Shown here: positions 8,168 to 16,595 of the stretch, piece by piece
Position numbering within the stretch: the stretch's first letter is position 1
How the letters are laid out: each line of letters begins with the position of its first letter
Assembly: GCA_031547595.1 (NCBI GenBank)
Contig: JAVBRU010000012.1
Location: 7,459-71,458, forward strand
Length of the DNA stretch: 64,000 nt
Origin: JAVBRU01 sp031547595
Lineage (GTDB): Bacteria > Bacillota > Clostridia > Christensenellales > Aristaeellaceae
Direction of reading: 5' to 3'
Program-made: the position numbers and the translations under genes
Notes under the pieces: model-generated
Seen by the model: the letters and a program-made list of their open reading frames with translations, nothing else
The model's database searches: none
What the model was told of the DNA's origin: nothing

Positions 8168-8242
8168 TGAGGTGCAGGAGATGAAATCTCCTGCCGGGGA
8201 GCCTGAGGGCGAGTAGCCCTCAGCGTTCTCCGTTCTCCGTTC
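8168..8242 (-). repeat. 3'-flanking hairpin repeat, copy 1
   Basis: Immediately after the SPFH stop, the minus strand reads a GGCTACTCGCCCTC core followed by GGCAGGAG...CTCCTGC, two adjacent hairpins. The same layout (GGCTACTC, GGCAGGGAG...CTCCCTGC, then CACC) follows the GH5-like gene near 61.9 kb in the same orientation relative to that gene. The start also contains a short tandem of GGAGAAC units. It may act as terminator or mRNA 3' stabiliser. Confidence 0.6.
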
Positions 8243-9220
8243 TTACCCCTGCTTGCCGCCGCACTCGGGGCAGAACTTGGCTTCGCGCGGGATTTTGCAG
8301 CCACACTCGCAGCAGAACTTGGTCTCGCCCGCGGGCGCAGCAGCAGCGGGGCGGGCTTCCTGCGCGGGCTGGGTGGCCTGCTGCATCATCTGGCTCATCA
8401 TCGCGCCGGCACCAAAGCCTGCGCCCATGCCGGACATGCCGCTGGGGTTGTTGGCCGCATCGCGCATGGCCTCGGCAGCCTGGAACTGGGTGTATTTGTT
8501 CAGATCGCCCACAACGCCCATGGAGGTGCGGCGGTCCACCGCTTTTTCCACTTCTTCGGGGAGGGAGATATTCTCAATCACAAAGCTGCTCAGCTTCAGC
8601 CCCAGCGCGGCAATGCGGGGGGAGAGGGTCTGCAGGGCGTACTGGCCAAGCTCGTCATAATTGGCGGCGAGGTCCAGCGCGGGGATTTTGCTTTGCGCAA
8701 TGGCGTCGGACAGGCCGGACACCAGTGTACGCTTGATCTGCCCGGTCACACCCTCCACGGTGAAAAGATCGGACGTGCCAAACACTTCCTTGAGGAAGGT
8801 CACAGGATCGGCCACGCTGAAGGAGTAGATGCCAAAGGCGCGCAGGCGGATCATGCCAAAATCGCTGTCACGCATCATCACAGGGTTGCTGGTGCCCCAC
8901 TTGCAATCCAGAAATTGCTTAGTATTCACAAAATAAACTTCCGCCTTGAAGGGGGAGTTGAAGCCGAATTTCCAGCTTTTCAGCGCCGTCATGATGGGCA
9001 TGTTCTGGGTGGACAGCTGATAGCGGCCGGGCTGGAACACGTCGGCCAGCTTGCCTTCGTTGACCATGACAGCCACCTGGCTTTCGCGCACGGTGAGCTG
9101 CGCGCCCATCATGATTTCCTTGCCGTTGTGGTCATAGCGGTACACCATGGTGTTACGGGAATCATCCATCCACTCAATGACATCCACAAACTGGCCCATA
9201 ATTTTAGAAATAATGCCCAT
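8243..9220 (-). CDS. SPFH-domain protein with C-terminal zinc ribbon (YdjI-like)
   Basis: This 325-residue protein has an SPFH/Band 7-type core (about 30-230), a low-complexity Met/Gly/Ala/Gln-rich linker (about 255-300), and a C-terminal zinc ribbon with two CxxC-type pairs in CCECGCKIP and FCPECGG. This arrangement matches the Bacillus YdjI/virion-core-protein-like group, associated with membrane domains and envelope stress in some species. There is no signal peptide or clear membrane helix, so it is probably cytoplasmic and peripheral. The start is preceded by AAGGAGG. It lies 22 bases downstream of the degenerate receiver gene and is likely co-transcribed with it. Its precise job is not known. 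Confidence 0.82.
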   Translation of the reverse strand: MGIISKIMGQFVDVIEWMDDSRNTMVYRYDHNGKEIMMGAQLTVRESQVAVMVNEGKLADVFQPGRYQLSTQNMPIMTALKSWKFGFNSPFKAEVYFVNTKQFLDCKWGTSNPVMMRDSDFGMIRLRAFGIYSFSVADPVTFLKEVFGTSDLFTVEGVTGQIKRTLVSGLSDAIAQSKIPALDLAANYDELGQYALQTLSPRIAALGLKLSSFVIENISLPEEVEKAVDRRTSMGVVGDLNKYTQFQAAEAMRDAANNPSGMSGMGAGFGAGAMMSQMMQQATQPAQEARPAAAAPAGETKFCCECGCKIPREAKFCPECGGKQG

Positions 9221-9242
9221 CGAAGTAGTCCTCCTTAAATGA

Positions 9243-10049
9243 TCAATCCTCTGTTTTCACTAAATGCCGCAGCCCTTCAATGGTGCGGGCTTCGAGTACA
9301 TCCATATCCAGCCCCAGGTATTCTTTGATGTTGGCGATACTGTCCTGCACATGCTCATCCGCGCGCCGCGCCAGCTGCATCACGTCCTCAGCCTGCTCGC
9401 TTTGCACAGGGATGGCAGCCAGGCGGATGTGCCGGGGGGTGAGGACGGCCACGGCGTAGAAAATGCCGTCCACATAGCGGCCAAAGAAATTATTGCGAAG
9501 CGCACTGGCCAACCGCTCCTGCGCATGGTTGCGGTGCTCGGTCATATAAACTTCGCCTTGCGGCATGTCGATTTCGTACAATATGCAAGGCTCGTCTGCG
9601 GAAACGCGGGCGCGGAACAGGTGCAGCTGCCGCTCCAGATACTCAAAATCAGTGATCTCACCGGCCAACAGCTGGTGGGTCAGCTCGTCCCGCATCAGGG
9701 TCATCATGGCTTCCTCGGCATACGGCTCGTCTGCGTAATCGCCGTGCAGACGGTCGAGCAATCTACCGAGCTCCTTAAGCGCGGTGACCTGCCGCTGTAC
9801 TTCGCGGCTCACATCAAACACAGGCAGGCTGGGGCGGCCATAGCTCAAAAAGCGGGTCAGCACGGCACCCTGGGTATTGCTGAAATAATACCCGATGGCA
9901 TCGATGGGTTTGGTGTTCAAAAGTTCTATGGCTTCTTCGGGCGAGGCGGCGACGAACGGACGGTGGAAGTTGAGCGCGTGCCAATCGATTTCGTCACGAA
10001 AGAACGCCTGTACGGCGGGCTGATCTGTTGCTAGAAGCAGCTTATACAT
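9243..10049 (-). CDS. Receiver-like protein with degenerate phospho-acceptor site, no DNA-binding domain
   Basis: This 268-residue protein starts with a CheY-like fold pattern: MYKLLLATDQPAV, then a strand ending in KPIDAIGYYF. In genuine receivers the latter carries the phospho-Asp; here the position is aromatic. The middle and C-terminal parts (about 100-260) resemble the linker region found between receiver and AraC domains in YesN-type regulators. The helix-turn-helix itself is missing. It may therefore be a phosphorylation-independent sensor or partner protein. It is the first gene of a two-gene unit with the SPFH protein, has GGGAGG before its start, and sits behind a good promoter. The family assignment is by overall pattern and is tentative. 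Confidence 0.55.
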   Translation of the reverse strand: MYKLLLATDQPAVQAFFRDEIDWHALNFHRPFVAASPEEAIELLNTKPIDAIGYYFSNTQGAVLTRFLSYGRPSLPVFDVSREVQRQVTALKELGRLLDRLHGDYADEPYAEEAMMTLMRDELTHQLLAGEITDFEYLERQLHLFRARVSADEPCILYEIDMPQGEVYMTEHRNHAQERLASALRNNFFGRYVDGIFYAVAVLTPRHIRLAAIPVQSEQAEDVMQLARRADEHVQDSIANIKEYLGLDMDVLEARTIEGLRHLVKTED

Positions 10050-10084
10050 CAGATACCTCCCGTGTTTTCCATATTGCCTATAAT

Positions 10085-10113
10085 ATTATACATGCAATTG
10101 TGCACATTGACAA
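10085..10113 (-). promoter_or_regulatory. Predicted promoter of the receiver-like/SPFH unit
   Basis: On the minus strand TTGTCA (10113-10108) and TATAAT (10090-10085) are separated by exactly 17 bases, about 36 bases before the start at 10049. Confidence 0.7.
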
Positions 10114-10140
10114 GGCAAAATCGCATACTTTGCCAAATTA

Positions 10141-13100
10141 TTACGATGGCAATGTAATGCCAGCTTCCTTGGCGCAGTCCACCAATGCATCCAATGCCTG
10201 AATAATCTGCTCCGGATGATGCTCGGATATCACACAGAAGCGTAGTCGGGCCTTGTTTTTGGGCACGGCGGGGTATACAGCCGGGGGAACAAACACACCG
10301 TGTGCGCGCAACAGGTTGCTCAGCAGGAAAGCATCTTCGTCCTTGCCCACCAAAATGGGCACAACAGCGGTGTGTGCTGCCAGGCAGGTGTTGAAGCCGC
10401 GCTTGTGCGCTTCTTCGATAAACACATTCACGTTGCGCTCCATGCGCTCCATGATGGAGGGGTCATTTCGCAAAAGGCGAATGGCGCACAGCGTGGCGGC
10501 GGCAAGCGGCGGGGAAATGCCCACGGAAAACACAAAGCCGGGCAGGTTGTAGCGCATATAGTCGATAATGGCGCGCGGCCCCGCCAGATAACCGCCGCAG
10601 GTGCCCAGGCCCTTGGATAGTGTGCCCATTTTGATGTCGATATCCTGCGGATCAAGGCCAAAGTATTCGTCTACGCCGCCGCCGGTTTTGCCAATCACAC
10701 ACGCGCTGTGTGCCTCATCCACCATCAGGAAGCAGCCGTATTTTTTTTTCAGCTTCACAAACTCCGGCACCGGTGCGATATCGCCGTCCATGCTATAGGC
10801 ACCCTCAATCACAATCAGCACCTTGGCAAACTTGTGGCGCTGGGTGCGCAGGATGCTCTCTAGCGCATGGTAATCGTTGTGGGGGAAGGGCTTGGCAGTG
10901 GCGGCGCTCAGGCGGCAGCCCTGCTCGATGGAGTTATGGGAGATCGCGTCATAGACAATCAAATCGTCCTTGCCGCAGAAATTGCCCACAAAGGTGACGT
11001 TGGTGGAGTGGCCGCCCACCAGCACCAGGGCGGTTTCGGTGTGCTTCCATTCTGCGATTTCGGCCTCCAGCTCCTGATGCAACAGCTTTTCCCCGGCCAG
11101 CAGGCGGCTGCCGCTGGCGCTGGTGCCGTATTTGTCGATGGCGGCCTTGGCGGCGTCCATGGTTTCCTTGCGGCCAGACATACCGGCGTAGTTGTAACTG
11201 CCAAAGTTCAGCACAATCTGGCCGGCCATGTTGCTGGTATCGGTGAGGGGAGACTCATGGCAGACAAAATACGGGTTTTCAGCGCCGCTGCTCAGCAGCG
11301 CGGCCTGACGCGCGGCAAAGTTCTGGAACTCCGGCGTTTCGGTGAAATCTGTGATGGGGGTGACGGCTTCGCTGCGTTCGGTGACGTTTTCGTATGCCAC
11401 GTTGCCGCGGATGCGCGCATATAAGAGGGAAGAAAGATCGTTGATGGTGGTGCAGTGGCCGTACTCTTCGGTGGGGATCAGCACGTTGAACAGCTCTTCC
11501 ACCTGCAAGGACATGCCCAGCACCTGCAGGCTGTCGCCGCCCAGCTCATCAATGAAGTGCGCGTCATCCCGCAGCTGACTCTCGGGAATATCCAGCGTTT
11601 CGGCATATACGCGGCGCACCTTTTGCTTAATCTCCTCCATCTGGAGGTTGGAGGGAGTCTGCTCCGGCTGCGCAATGGGCTCGGCCTTGGCTTCCGAGGT
11701 ATCTTTGCGGTTGAAATCCACCTCGCGGTACGCCAGCTTTTCGCTTTCCAAGTCCTTTTTTAGCGCCAGACGCTTCACCTTGATGCCGTTGGCGGTCTGG
11801 AAGCGGTCGGGTGTCACCAGCACGCGGGTGATGCGCTTCAGGGTGGGCAGCTTTCCATTTAGGGTACGCACCTGCTTCATCAGTTCGTTGATGTAGGCAT
11901 CGTCCTTGTAATGGTCGCCAATGCTGAGCACCAGCGTAATGTCCTCATATTCCACACCGTGCTTTTTGCGGGGCAGGAAATGGGTCTGCTTCTTATCGCT
12001 GTGACGAACCCCCAGCACGCAGAATTGATCCACGCCCTCCAGTGCGCCAAACACGTCCTCGATTTCATCGGGGTACACGTTTTCGCCGGATTCGTTGATA
12101 ATCACATCCTTGGCGCGGCCTTCCACATACATGCGGTTGCCCTTTTCCAGGCGCACGATATCGCCGGTCTGGTACCAGCCGTTTTCGTCCAGTGCGGGCG
12201 GCAACAGTTTGCCATCCACCAGCCGTCCGGTGTGCAGGGAAGAGCCGCGGATGAACATTTCGCCGCGGTTGCTGCGCTTGCCGTCAGACTGCACGCGGTA
12301 TTCCGCGCTGATAAAGGGACGGCCGACAGAGCCGGAGGTGCGGGTCACGACATTCAGGCCGCTTTCTACCGAGGTGACGGCGGTTTCTGTCATGCCAAAG
12401 CCGGATACCGTGTAGTATCCAAGCGCGCTCAGCGTGCGCATATGCTCCGCCGGGGTGTGGCTGCCGCCCAGAATGATGCAGCGGATATCGGTGCCAAGGA
12501 TTTGCGATACCACCGATTTGAACAGCACATTGCGTGCAAAATCAATGCCAAAGCGCGGGAAAACAGACTGAAGTCCTAAACTGAAACCGCGCATGGTTTT
12601 GAACATCGTGCGCTTGAAAGCGGGCTCTTTGGATACTTTTTTGCTGAGTGCTACCGACAGGTTATTGGCCAGCAGCGGCACGGCCAGCAGGTGCGTGATG
12701 CGGAAACGCTGGGCTGTTTCCTGGATGCACTTGGGGCTGCGATCCTTGAGGAACACCGTTTCGCCGCCGAGGAAGGGAATCCACAGCACGCACACCATAA
12801 AGCCAAACACATGGTGGAAGGGGAGGAATGCCAGGCTGCTCATGCGTGAGGCGGCGGTGTTGTTGATGATGCGCGGGTTGGCATCGTGCAGTAGTTCGCC
12901 GTTTAATACCTGCTCGCAAAGCGCATCACAATCGTACACAAAGATGCGACTGGTGTCGGTGGTGCCGCTGGTGCACAGCGCTACTTTTGTTCCAAACTTC
13001 GGTTTGGAATGATCGGATGGCGCGGCGATGTTTAGCTCTTTGGGGGTGATTTGGGTGATGCCGGCATCCAATGTGCGCGGCGCGCGGGTGACAAGCGCCG

Positions 13101-13464
13101 TGGCCCCGGCTTGTTTCAGCATATACCCCGTCATTTCGTCAGACAGGCTGAAATCCAGCAAAAGCGCGTTGTATCCGGCAGCGATGACACCCCAGAAAAT
13201 GCTCACCCATTCGGGCGAAGTATCCAGCTGAATGCCCACAAAGCCCGTGGCAGACGGTGTGCCCAGCCCTTTGCGCAGGGCGGCCGCATAGCGCAGCACA
13301 TTTTGCTTGTATTGGTCGAAGGTAATGCTCTTCTCCTCGTTGTCTTCTATATAGCGCGCCGCAATGGCATCGCCTGCGCCATAGGTCAGCTCAAACAGCG
13401 TTTCCAGTGTCTTTTTCTGGCGAAGGGCAGTGCTGCGTTCTTTGATGGGGTTGACAGTGGTCAT
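10141..13464 (-). CDS. Trifunctional fusion: acyl-AMP ligase, acyl carrier protein, alpha-oxoamine synthase
   Basis: This 1107-residue protein has three recognisable modules. Residues about 1-580 are an ANL-family adenylating enzyme, with CTSGTTDTSRIF as P-loop, GFGMTETA, YQTGDIV and a C-terminal Lys in GIKVKR. Residues about 610-690 are an acyl carrier protein with the phosphopantetheine serine Ser645 in GGDSLQ. Residues about 715-1107 are a PLP-dependent alpha-oxoamine synthase of the serine palmitoyltransferase/KBL/BioF type, with DEAHSACVIG and the PLP lysine Lys951 in GTLSKGLG. The order implies that a fatty acid is activated, loaded on the built-in carrier, and condensed with an amino acid to an amino ketone. 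The overlapping dehydrogenase upstream could reduce that ketone, as in sphingoid base synthesis. The substrate amino acid (Ser, Gly or Ala) cannot be read from the sequence. Confidence 0.88.
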   Translation of the reverse strand: MTTVNPIKERSTALRQKKTLETLFELTYGAGDAIAARYIEDNEEKSITFDQYKQNVLRYAAALRKGLGTPSATGFVGIQLDTSPEWVSIFWGVIAAGYNALLLDFSLSDEMTGYMLKQAGATALVTRAPRTLDAGITQITPKELNIAAPSDHSKPKFGTKVALCTSGTTDTSRIFVYDCDALCEQVLNGELLHDANPRIINNTAASRMSSLAFLPFHHVFGFMVCVLWIPFLGGETVFLKDRSPKCIQETAQRFRITHLLAVPLLANNLSVALSKKVSKEPAFKRTMFKTMRGFSLGLQSVFPRFGIDFARNVLFKSVVSQILGTDIRCIILGGSHTPAEHMRTLSALGYYTVSGFGMTETAVTSVESGLNVVTRTSGSVGRPFISAEYRVQSDGKRSNRGEMFIRGSSLHTGRLVDGKLLPPALDENGWYQTGDIVRLEKGNRMYVEGRAKDVIINESGENVYPDEIEDVFGALEGVDQFCVLGVRHSDKKQTHFLPRKKHGVEYEDITLVLSIGDHYKDDAYINELMKQVRTLNGKLPTLKRITRVLVTPDRFQTANGIKVKRLALKKDLESEKLAYREVDFNRKDTSEAKAEPIAQPEQTPSNLQMEEIKQKVRRVYAETLDIPESQLRDDAHFIDELGGDSLQVLGMSLQVEELFNVLIPTEEYGHCTTINDLSSLLYARIRGNVAYENVTERSEAVTPITDFTETPEFQNFAARQAALLSSGAENPYFVCHESPLTDTSNMAGQIVLNFGSYNYAGMSGRKETMDAAKAAIDKYGTSASGSRLLAGEKLLHQELEAEIAEWKHTETALVLVGGHSTNVTFVGNFCGKDDLIVYDAISHNSIEQGCRLSAATAKPFPHNDYHALESILRTQRHKFAKVLIVIEGAYSMDGDIAPVPEFVKLKKKYGCFLMVDEAHSACVIGKTGGGVDEYFGLDPQDIDIKMGTLSKGLGTCGGYLAGPRAIIDYMRYNLPGFVFSVGISPPLAAATLCAIRLLRNDPSIMERMERNVNVFIEEAHKRGFNTCLAAHTAVVPILVGKDEDAFLLSNLLRAHGVFVPPAVYPAVPKNKARLRFCVISEHHPEQIIQALDALVDCAKEAGITLPS

Positions 13465-14297
13465 AGGGGAGCCTCCTTTTTGCCGGAACGAATGTAATAA
13501 GAAAGAATGATGCCTTCGAACAGGCGTCCGGGAAGAATCTTGTGCAGGATGGCCGCCAGATGCTGGCTGGGCAGGGCTACGCGCAGGCGCAGCGGAAGCC
13601 GTTTTCGTTTGAGTACGCGCACGATTTTTTTGCCCAGCCGCGCCGGGTCGCTGCCCGTTTCTTCGTCATGGGCAATGACGGCGGTCGCCTCTGAAAACAT
13701 ACTACGGTATGGAGAATCGGCCTTCTCGGAAGCCAAAGCAAACTTGCGGTATGTTTTCGAGCCGCTTTGGTGGTCGCCGGGCTCCACCAGCATCACCTCA
13801 ATGCCAAAGGGCTTCACTTCCATAGACAGGCTTTCGCTGTAGCCCTCCAGCGCGTGCTTGGCGGCGGTATAGGCCCCTTGAAAGGGGATGCCCATCAGGC
13901 CGTTGATGGAGGAGAAGTTGACAATGCGCCCGCTTTTTCGCGCACGCATCAGGGGCAATGTGCGGCTGATCATCGCCGCTTGCCCCAGGAACACGGTATC
14001 CATCACTTGCCGCAGTTCTTGAACCGTATATTCTTCACAAGCGCCCAGCGTCAATACGCCGGCGCAGTTGATCAATACATCAGGAGGCCCATACATTCGG
14101 AGTGCCTTTTCGCAAAATGCATCCATGCTGGCCTCGTCTGTTACATCCAGTGCCAGGCGGAACCCGGCGGTGCTTTCTCCCTCATTGCCGGCAAAAGAAC
14201 GTGCGCCGCCCAGCACGGTATATCCCGCGCTATGCAGTGCCTGCGCCGTGTGCAGCCCCAGGCCGCTGGACGCGCCGGTAATCCAGGCAATTGCCAT
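13461..14297 (-). CDS. Short-chain dehydrogenase/reductase, probable amino-ketone reductase
   Basis: This 278-residue classical SDR has the NAD(P)-binding motif TGASSGLG (about 8-15), NCAG in the central strand, a catalytic serine in NFSSING and the YTAAK active site (Tyr and Lys). The start is taken at ATG 14297, where GAGAGGGGG precedes it. An upstream in-frame ATG at 14363 has no such site and would add a non-conserved basic tail. The stop overlaps the start of the fusion enzyme by four bases (ATGA), so the two are made together. By analogy with 3-ketosphinganine reductases it would reduce the ketone made by the oxoamine synthase. This role is inferred from context. Confidence 0.82.
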   Translation of the reverse strand: MAIAWITGASSGLGLHTAQALHSAGYTVLGGARSFAGNEGESTAGFRLALDVTDEASMDAFCEKALRMYGPPDVLINCAGVLTLGACEEYTVQELRQVMDTVFLGQAAMISRTLPLMRARKSGRIVNFSSINGLMGIPFQGAYTAAKHALEGYSESLSMEVKPFGIEVMLVEPGDHQSGSKTYRKFALASEKADSPYRSMFSEATAVIAHDEETGSDPARLGKKIVRVLKRKRLPLRLRVALPSQHLAAILHKILPGRLFEGIILSYYIRSGKKEAPL

Positions 14298-14383
14298 GCG
14301 TAACCCCCTCTCGCAAAGCAGAATCCCTCGTTGAATGGCTTTTTCGTTCGATTTATACGCCAAAACAGCGCATAAACATATGC

Positions 14384-14412
14384 ATTATACGCTAAGTTGT
14401 GGTATAATGCAA
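14384..14412 (-). promoter_or_regulatory. Predicted promoter of the SDR/fusion operon
   Basis: On the minus strand TTGCAT (14412-14407) and TATAAT (14389-14384) are spaced by 17 bases. The -35 overlaps the -10 of the plus-strand promoter for the methyltransferase gene, so the two promoters face each other and could exclude one another. Confidence 0.65.
14400..14408 (+). promoter_or_regulatory. Extended -10 promoter element for the RlmI-like gene
   Basis: TGG precedes TATAAT (14403-14408), forming an extended -10 element. No good -35 is seen. The start codon at 14439 follows 30 bases later, with AAAGGGG as ribosome binding site. Confidence 0.55.
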
Positions 14413-14438
14413 ATATTCTGTTCACAAAGGGGATTTTT

Positions 14439-15608
14439 ATGGCAGCGGCTATTTTGTTACCGGGCAAGGAAAACCGTGTTTGGAGCGGTCATCCGTGGAT
14501 TTTTCGCAGCGATATCGCGCGTATGAAGGGGGTTTACCAGCCGGGAGATGTGGTGGATGTGACGGCATCCAATGGGCGTTTCCTGGCACGGGCGGTGTAC
14601 AATCCGGCTTCCCAGATCGCACTTCGTATATTGACCTATTTTGACGAGCCTGTGGATGCGGCGTTTATCCACCAGCGGGTGAAGCGCGCGGTGGATTACC
14701 GCCGCAAGTTTGCCGATATGAACTCCTGCCGCTTGATTTTTGCCGAGAGCGACGGCCTGCCTGCCGTGATTGTGGATAGCTTTGGCGGCGTGCTGTCGCT
14801 GCAGTGCCTGTCGCTTGGCATGGAGCGCTTTGTGCCGGACATCTGCGATGCGCTGGAAGCAGAGCTGCATCCGCTGGGCATCTATGAGCGCAATGACGTG
14901 CCGGTGCGCGAAGTGGAGGGCATGCGGCAGGTGACGGGTGTGCTGCGCGGCACGGTGCCGGACCGCGTGGAGATACAGGAAAACCGCGTACGCTTTTATG
15001 TGGACGTCAAACACGGCCAGAAGACGGGATTTTTCCTGGATCAGAAGGAAAACCGCGCCGCCATTGCGCCCTTTGTGAAGGGCGGCCGGGTGCTGGACTG
15101 CTTCACACACACGGGCAGCTTTGCGCTGCACGCGGCGCACTATGGCGCGGCGGAGGTGGTTGGCGTTGATATTTCGGAGTTTGCCTGCGAATGCGCACGG
15201 GAGAACGCCGTTCTCAATGGTTTTGAAAACGTTTCTTTCGTGGCGGAGAACGCTTTTGATTACCTGCGCAATGGAGTATATAATAATGATCAGTTTGATG
15301 TGGTCATCCTCGACCCGCCCGCCTTCACCAAAACGCGCACAGCCCTGCCCGCCGCCATCCGCGGCTATAAGGAAATCAATTTGTCAGCGATGAAGCTGGT
15401 CAAAAACGGCGGGTACCTGGTGACCTGCTCCTGCTCTCAGCACATGCTGTCCGATGCCTTCCGCCAGGTGATTGCTGATGCGGCCATGGACGCGCACGTG
15501 ATGCTGATGCAAGTAGAATACCGCACCCAGGGGCGCGATCATCCCATATTGGTATCTTCGCCTGAAACCCAGTACCTCAAGTGCGGCATATTCCGCGTCG
15601 AAAAGTAA
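14439..15608 (+). CDS. rlmI: Class I rRNA large subunit methyltransferase, RlmI-like
   Basis: This 389-residue protein has the two-part layout of the RlmI/YccW group. An N-terminal PUA domain (about 1-75) contains GHPWIFRSDI. A C-terminal SAM-dependent methyltransferase domain carries VLDCFTHTGSFALHAA as the SAM loop and VVILDPPAF as the catalytic motif. RlmI methylates a cytosine at C5 in 23S rRNA; the exact target in this organism is not proven. The start at 14439 has AAAGGGG and leaves the normal family N-terminus. An upstream in-frame ATG would add 14 residues without support. It is a single gene facing away from the SDR operon. Confidence 0.85.
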   Translation: MAAAILLPGKENRVWSGHPWIFRSDIARMKGVYQPGDVVDVTASNGRFLARAVYNPASQIALRILTYFDEPVDAAFIHQRVKRAVDYRRKFADMNSCRLIFAESDGLPAVIVDSFGGVLSLQCLSLGMERFVPDICDALEAELHPLGIYERNDVPVREVEGMRQVTGVLRGTVPDRVEIQENRVRFYVDVKHGQKTGFFLDQKENRAAIAPFVKGGRVLDCFTHTGSFALHAAHYGAAEVVGVDISEFACECARENAVLNGFENVSFVAENAFDYLRNGVYNNDQFDVVILDPPAFTKTRTALPAAIRGYKEINLSAMKLVKNGGYLVTCSCSQHMLSDAFRQVIADAAMDAHVMLMQVEYRTQGRDHPILVSSPETQYLKCGIFRVEK

Positions 15609-15696
15609 TTATGCACATAAAATGCATAAAAAGCTTGAGAAAATGCATGAAACATAAATAAATCAAAAATTTCTGAATAAAAATTCAAAAAAGGTG

Positions 15697-15725
15697 TTGA
15701 CAAGGGAATCGACGCGTGCTATACT
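15697..15725 (+). promoter_or_regulatory. Consensus promoter of the amino acid ABC operon
   Basis: TTGACA (15697-15702), a 17-base spacer and TATACT (15720-15725) form a near-perfect sigma-A promoter. It lies about 43 bases before the binding-protein start. Confidence 0.85.
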
Positions 15726-15767
15726 CACGTCATTCCCAAGAAACATTCGATTTGGAGGATTTAGAAA

Positions 15768-16520
15768 ATGAAGAAGCTGCTTGCTACCGTATTGGCCCTG
15801 TGCCTGATGCTCACCTCTGTCGCCGCGTTTGCCGATACTCTGTATATGGGCACCAACGCCGCGTTCCCCCCTTATGAGTTCTATGACGGCGATGCCATTG
15901 TGGGCATTGACGCCGAAATCGCCGCCGCTGTTTGCGCCAAGCTGGGCTATGATCTGGAGATCGTGGACATGGACTTCAATGCACTGATCGTGGCCGTGCA
16001 GACCGGCAAGATCGACTTCGCCATGGCCGGCATGACGGTCACGGACGAGCGCTTGCTCAGCGTTAATTTCTCCACCAGCTATGCCACCGGTATCCAAGCC
16101 ATCGTGGTTAAAGAAGATTCTCCCATTACCTGCGTTGACGATCTGTTCGCCGAAGGTGCCAACACCATCGTGGGTGTGCAGCAGGCCACCACCGGTGATC
16201 TGTACGCCACCTGGGACATTGAAGACGAAGGCCTGGGCAAGGTGATGGCCTACAACGTCGGCGCGGACGCCATTGGCGCTCTGCTGGTTGGCAAGGTGGA
16301 CTGCGTGATCATCGACATCGAGCCCGCTAAGGCGTTTGTAGCTGCCAACCCCGGCCTGAAGATTCTGGAAACGGAATACGCCATCGAAGACTATGCCATG
16401 GCCATTGCCAAGGAAAATACCGAGTTACTGGATAAAGTGAACGCCGCGCTGGAAGAACTGATCGCCGATGGCACCGTTGCCGCCATCATCGAAAAGTACA
16501 TTCCCTCCGATGCGGAATAA
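15768..16520 (+). CDS. Polar amino acid ABC transporter, substrate-binding protein
   Basis: This 250-residue protein is a family 3 solute-binding protein (HisJ/GlnH/ArtJ type). It has an N-terminal signal peptide ending in AAFA (about 1-22), then GTNAAFPPYEF and GIDAEIAAAV, which are diagnostic for the fold. It would bind a polar amino acid outside the membrane and deliver it to the permease encoded next. The specificity cannot be read from the sequence. The cleavage site is type I; no lipobox cysteine is present, which is unusual for a monoderm Gram-positive binding protein. The permease and ATPase genes follow after a hairpin that may lower their expression relative to this gene. Confidence 0.93.
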   Translation: MKKLLATVLALCLMLTSVAAFADTLYMGTNAAFPPYEFYDGDAIVGIDAEIAAAVCAKLGYDLEIVDMDFNALIVAVQTGKIDFAMAGMTVTDERLLSVNFSTSYATGIQAIVVKEDSPITCVDDLFAEGANTIVGVQQATTGDLYATWDIEDEGLGKVMAYNVGADAIGALLVGKVDCVIIDIEPAKAFVAANPGLKILETEYAIEDYAMAIAKENTELLDKVNAALEELIADGTVAAIIEKYIPSDAE

Positions 16521-16539
16521 CAGCCCTGTATGAGCCAGT

Positions 16540-16565
16540 AAGGGGAGCGAGCAATCGCCCCCTTT
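16540..16565 (+). terminator. Intercistronic hairpin (partial terminator or RNA stabiliser)
   Basis: AAGGGG pairs with CCCCTT and GCGA with TCGC around a GCAA tetraloop, with one bulged base. It lies between the binding-protein and permease genes with only a weak T tract after it, so it probably tunes expression rather than stopping it. Confidence 0.55.
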
Positions 16566-16595
16566 CATCTGTTTATTAGACTGGAGGCGCTGTGT

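Noticed and set aside
10141..14297. Prodigiosin-type (PigH) or biotin (BioF) assignment for the oxoamine synthase
   Set aside because: PigH has tandem ACPs without an AMP ligase and sits with pyrrole genes. BioF is a stand-alone enzyme among bio genes. Neither context is present.
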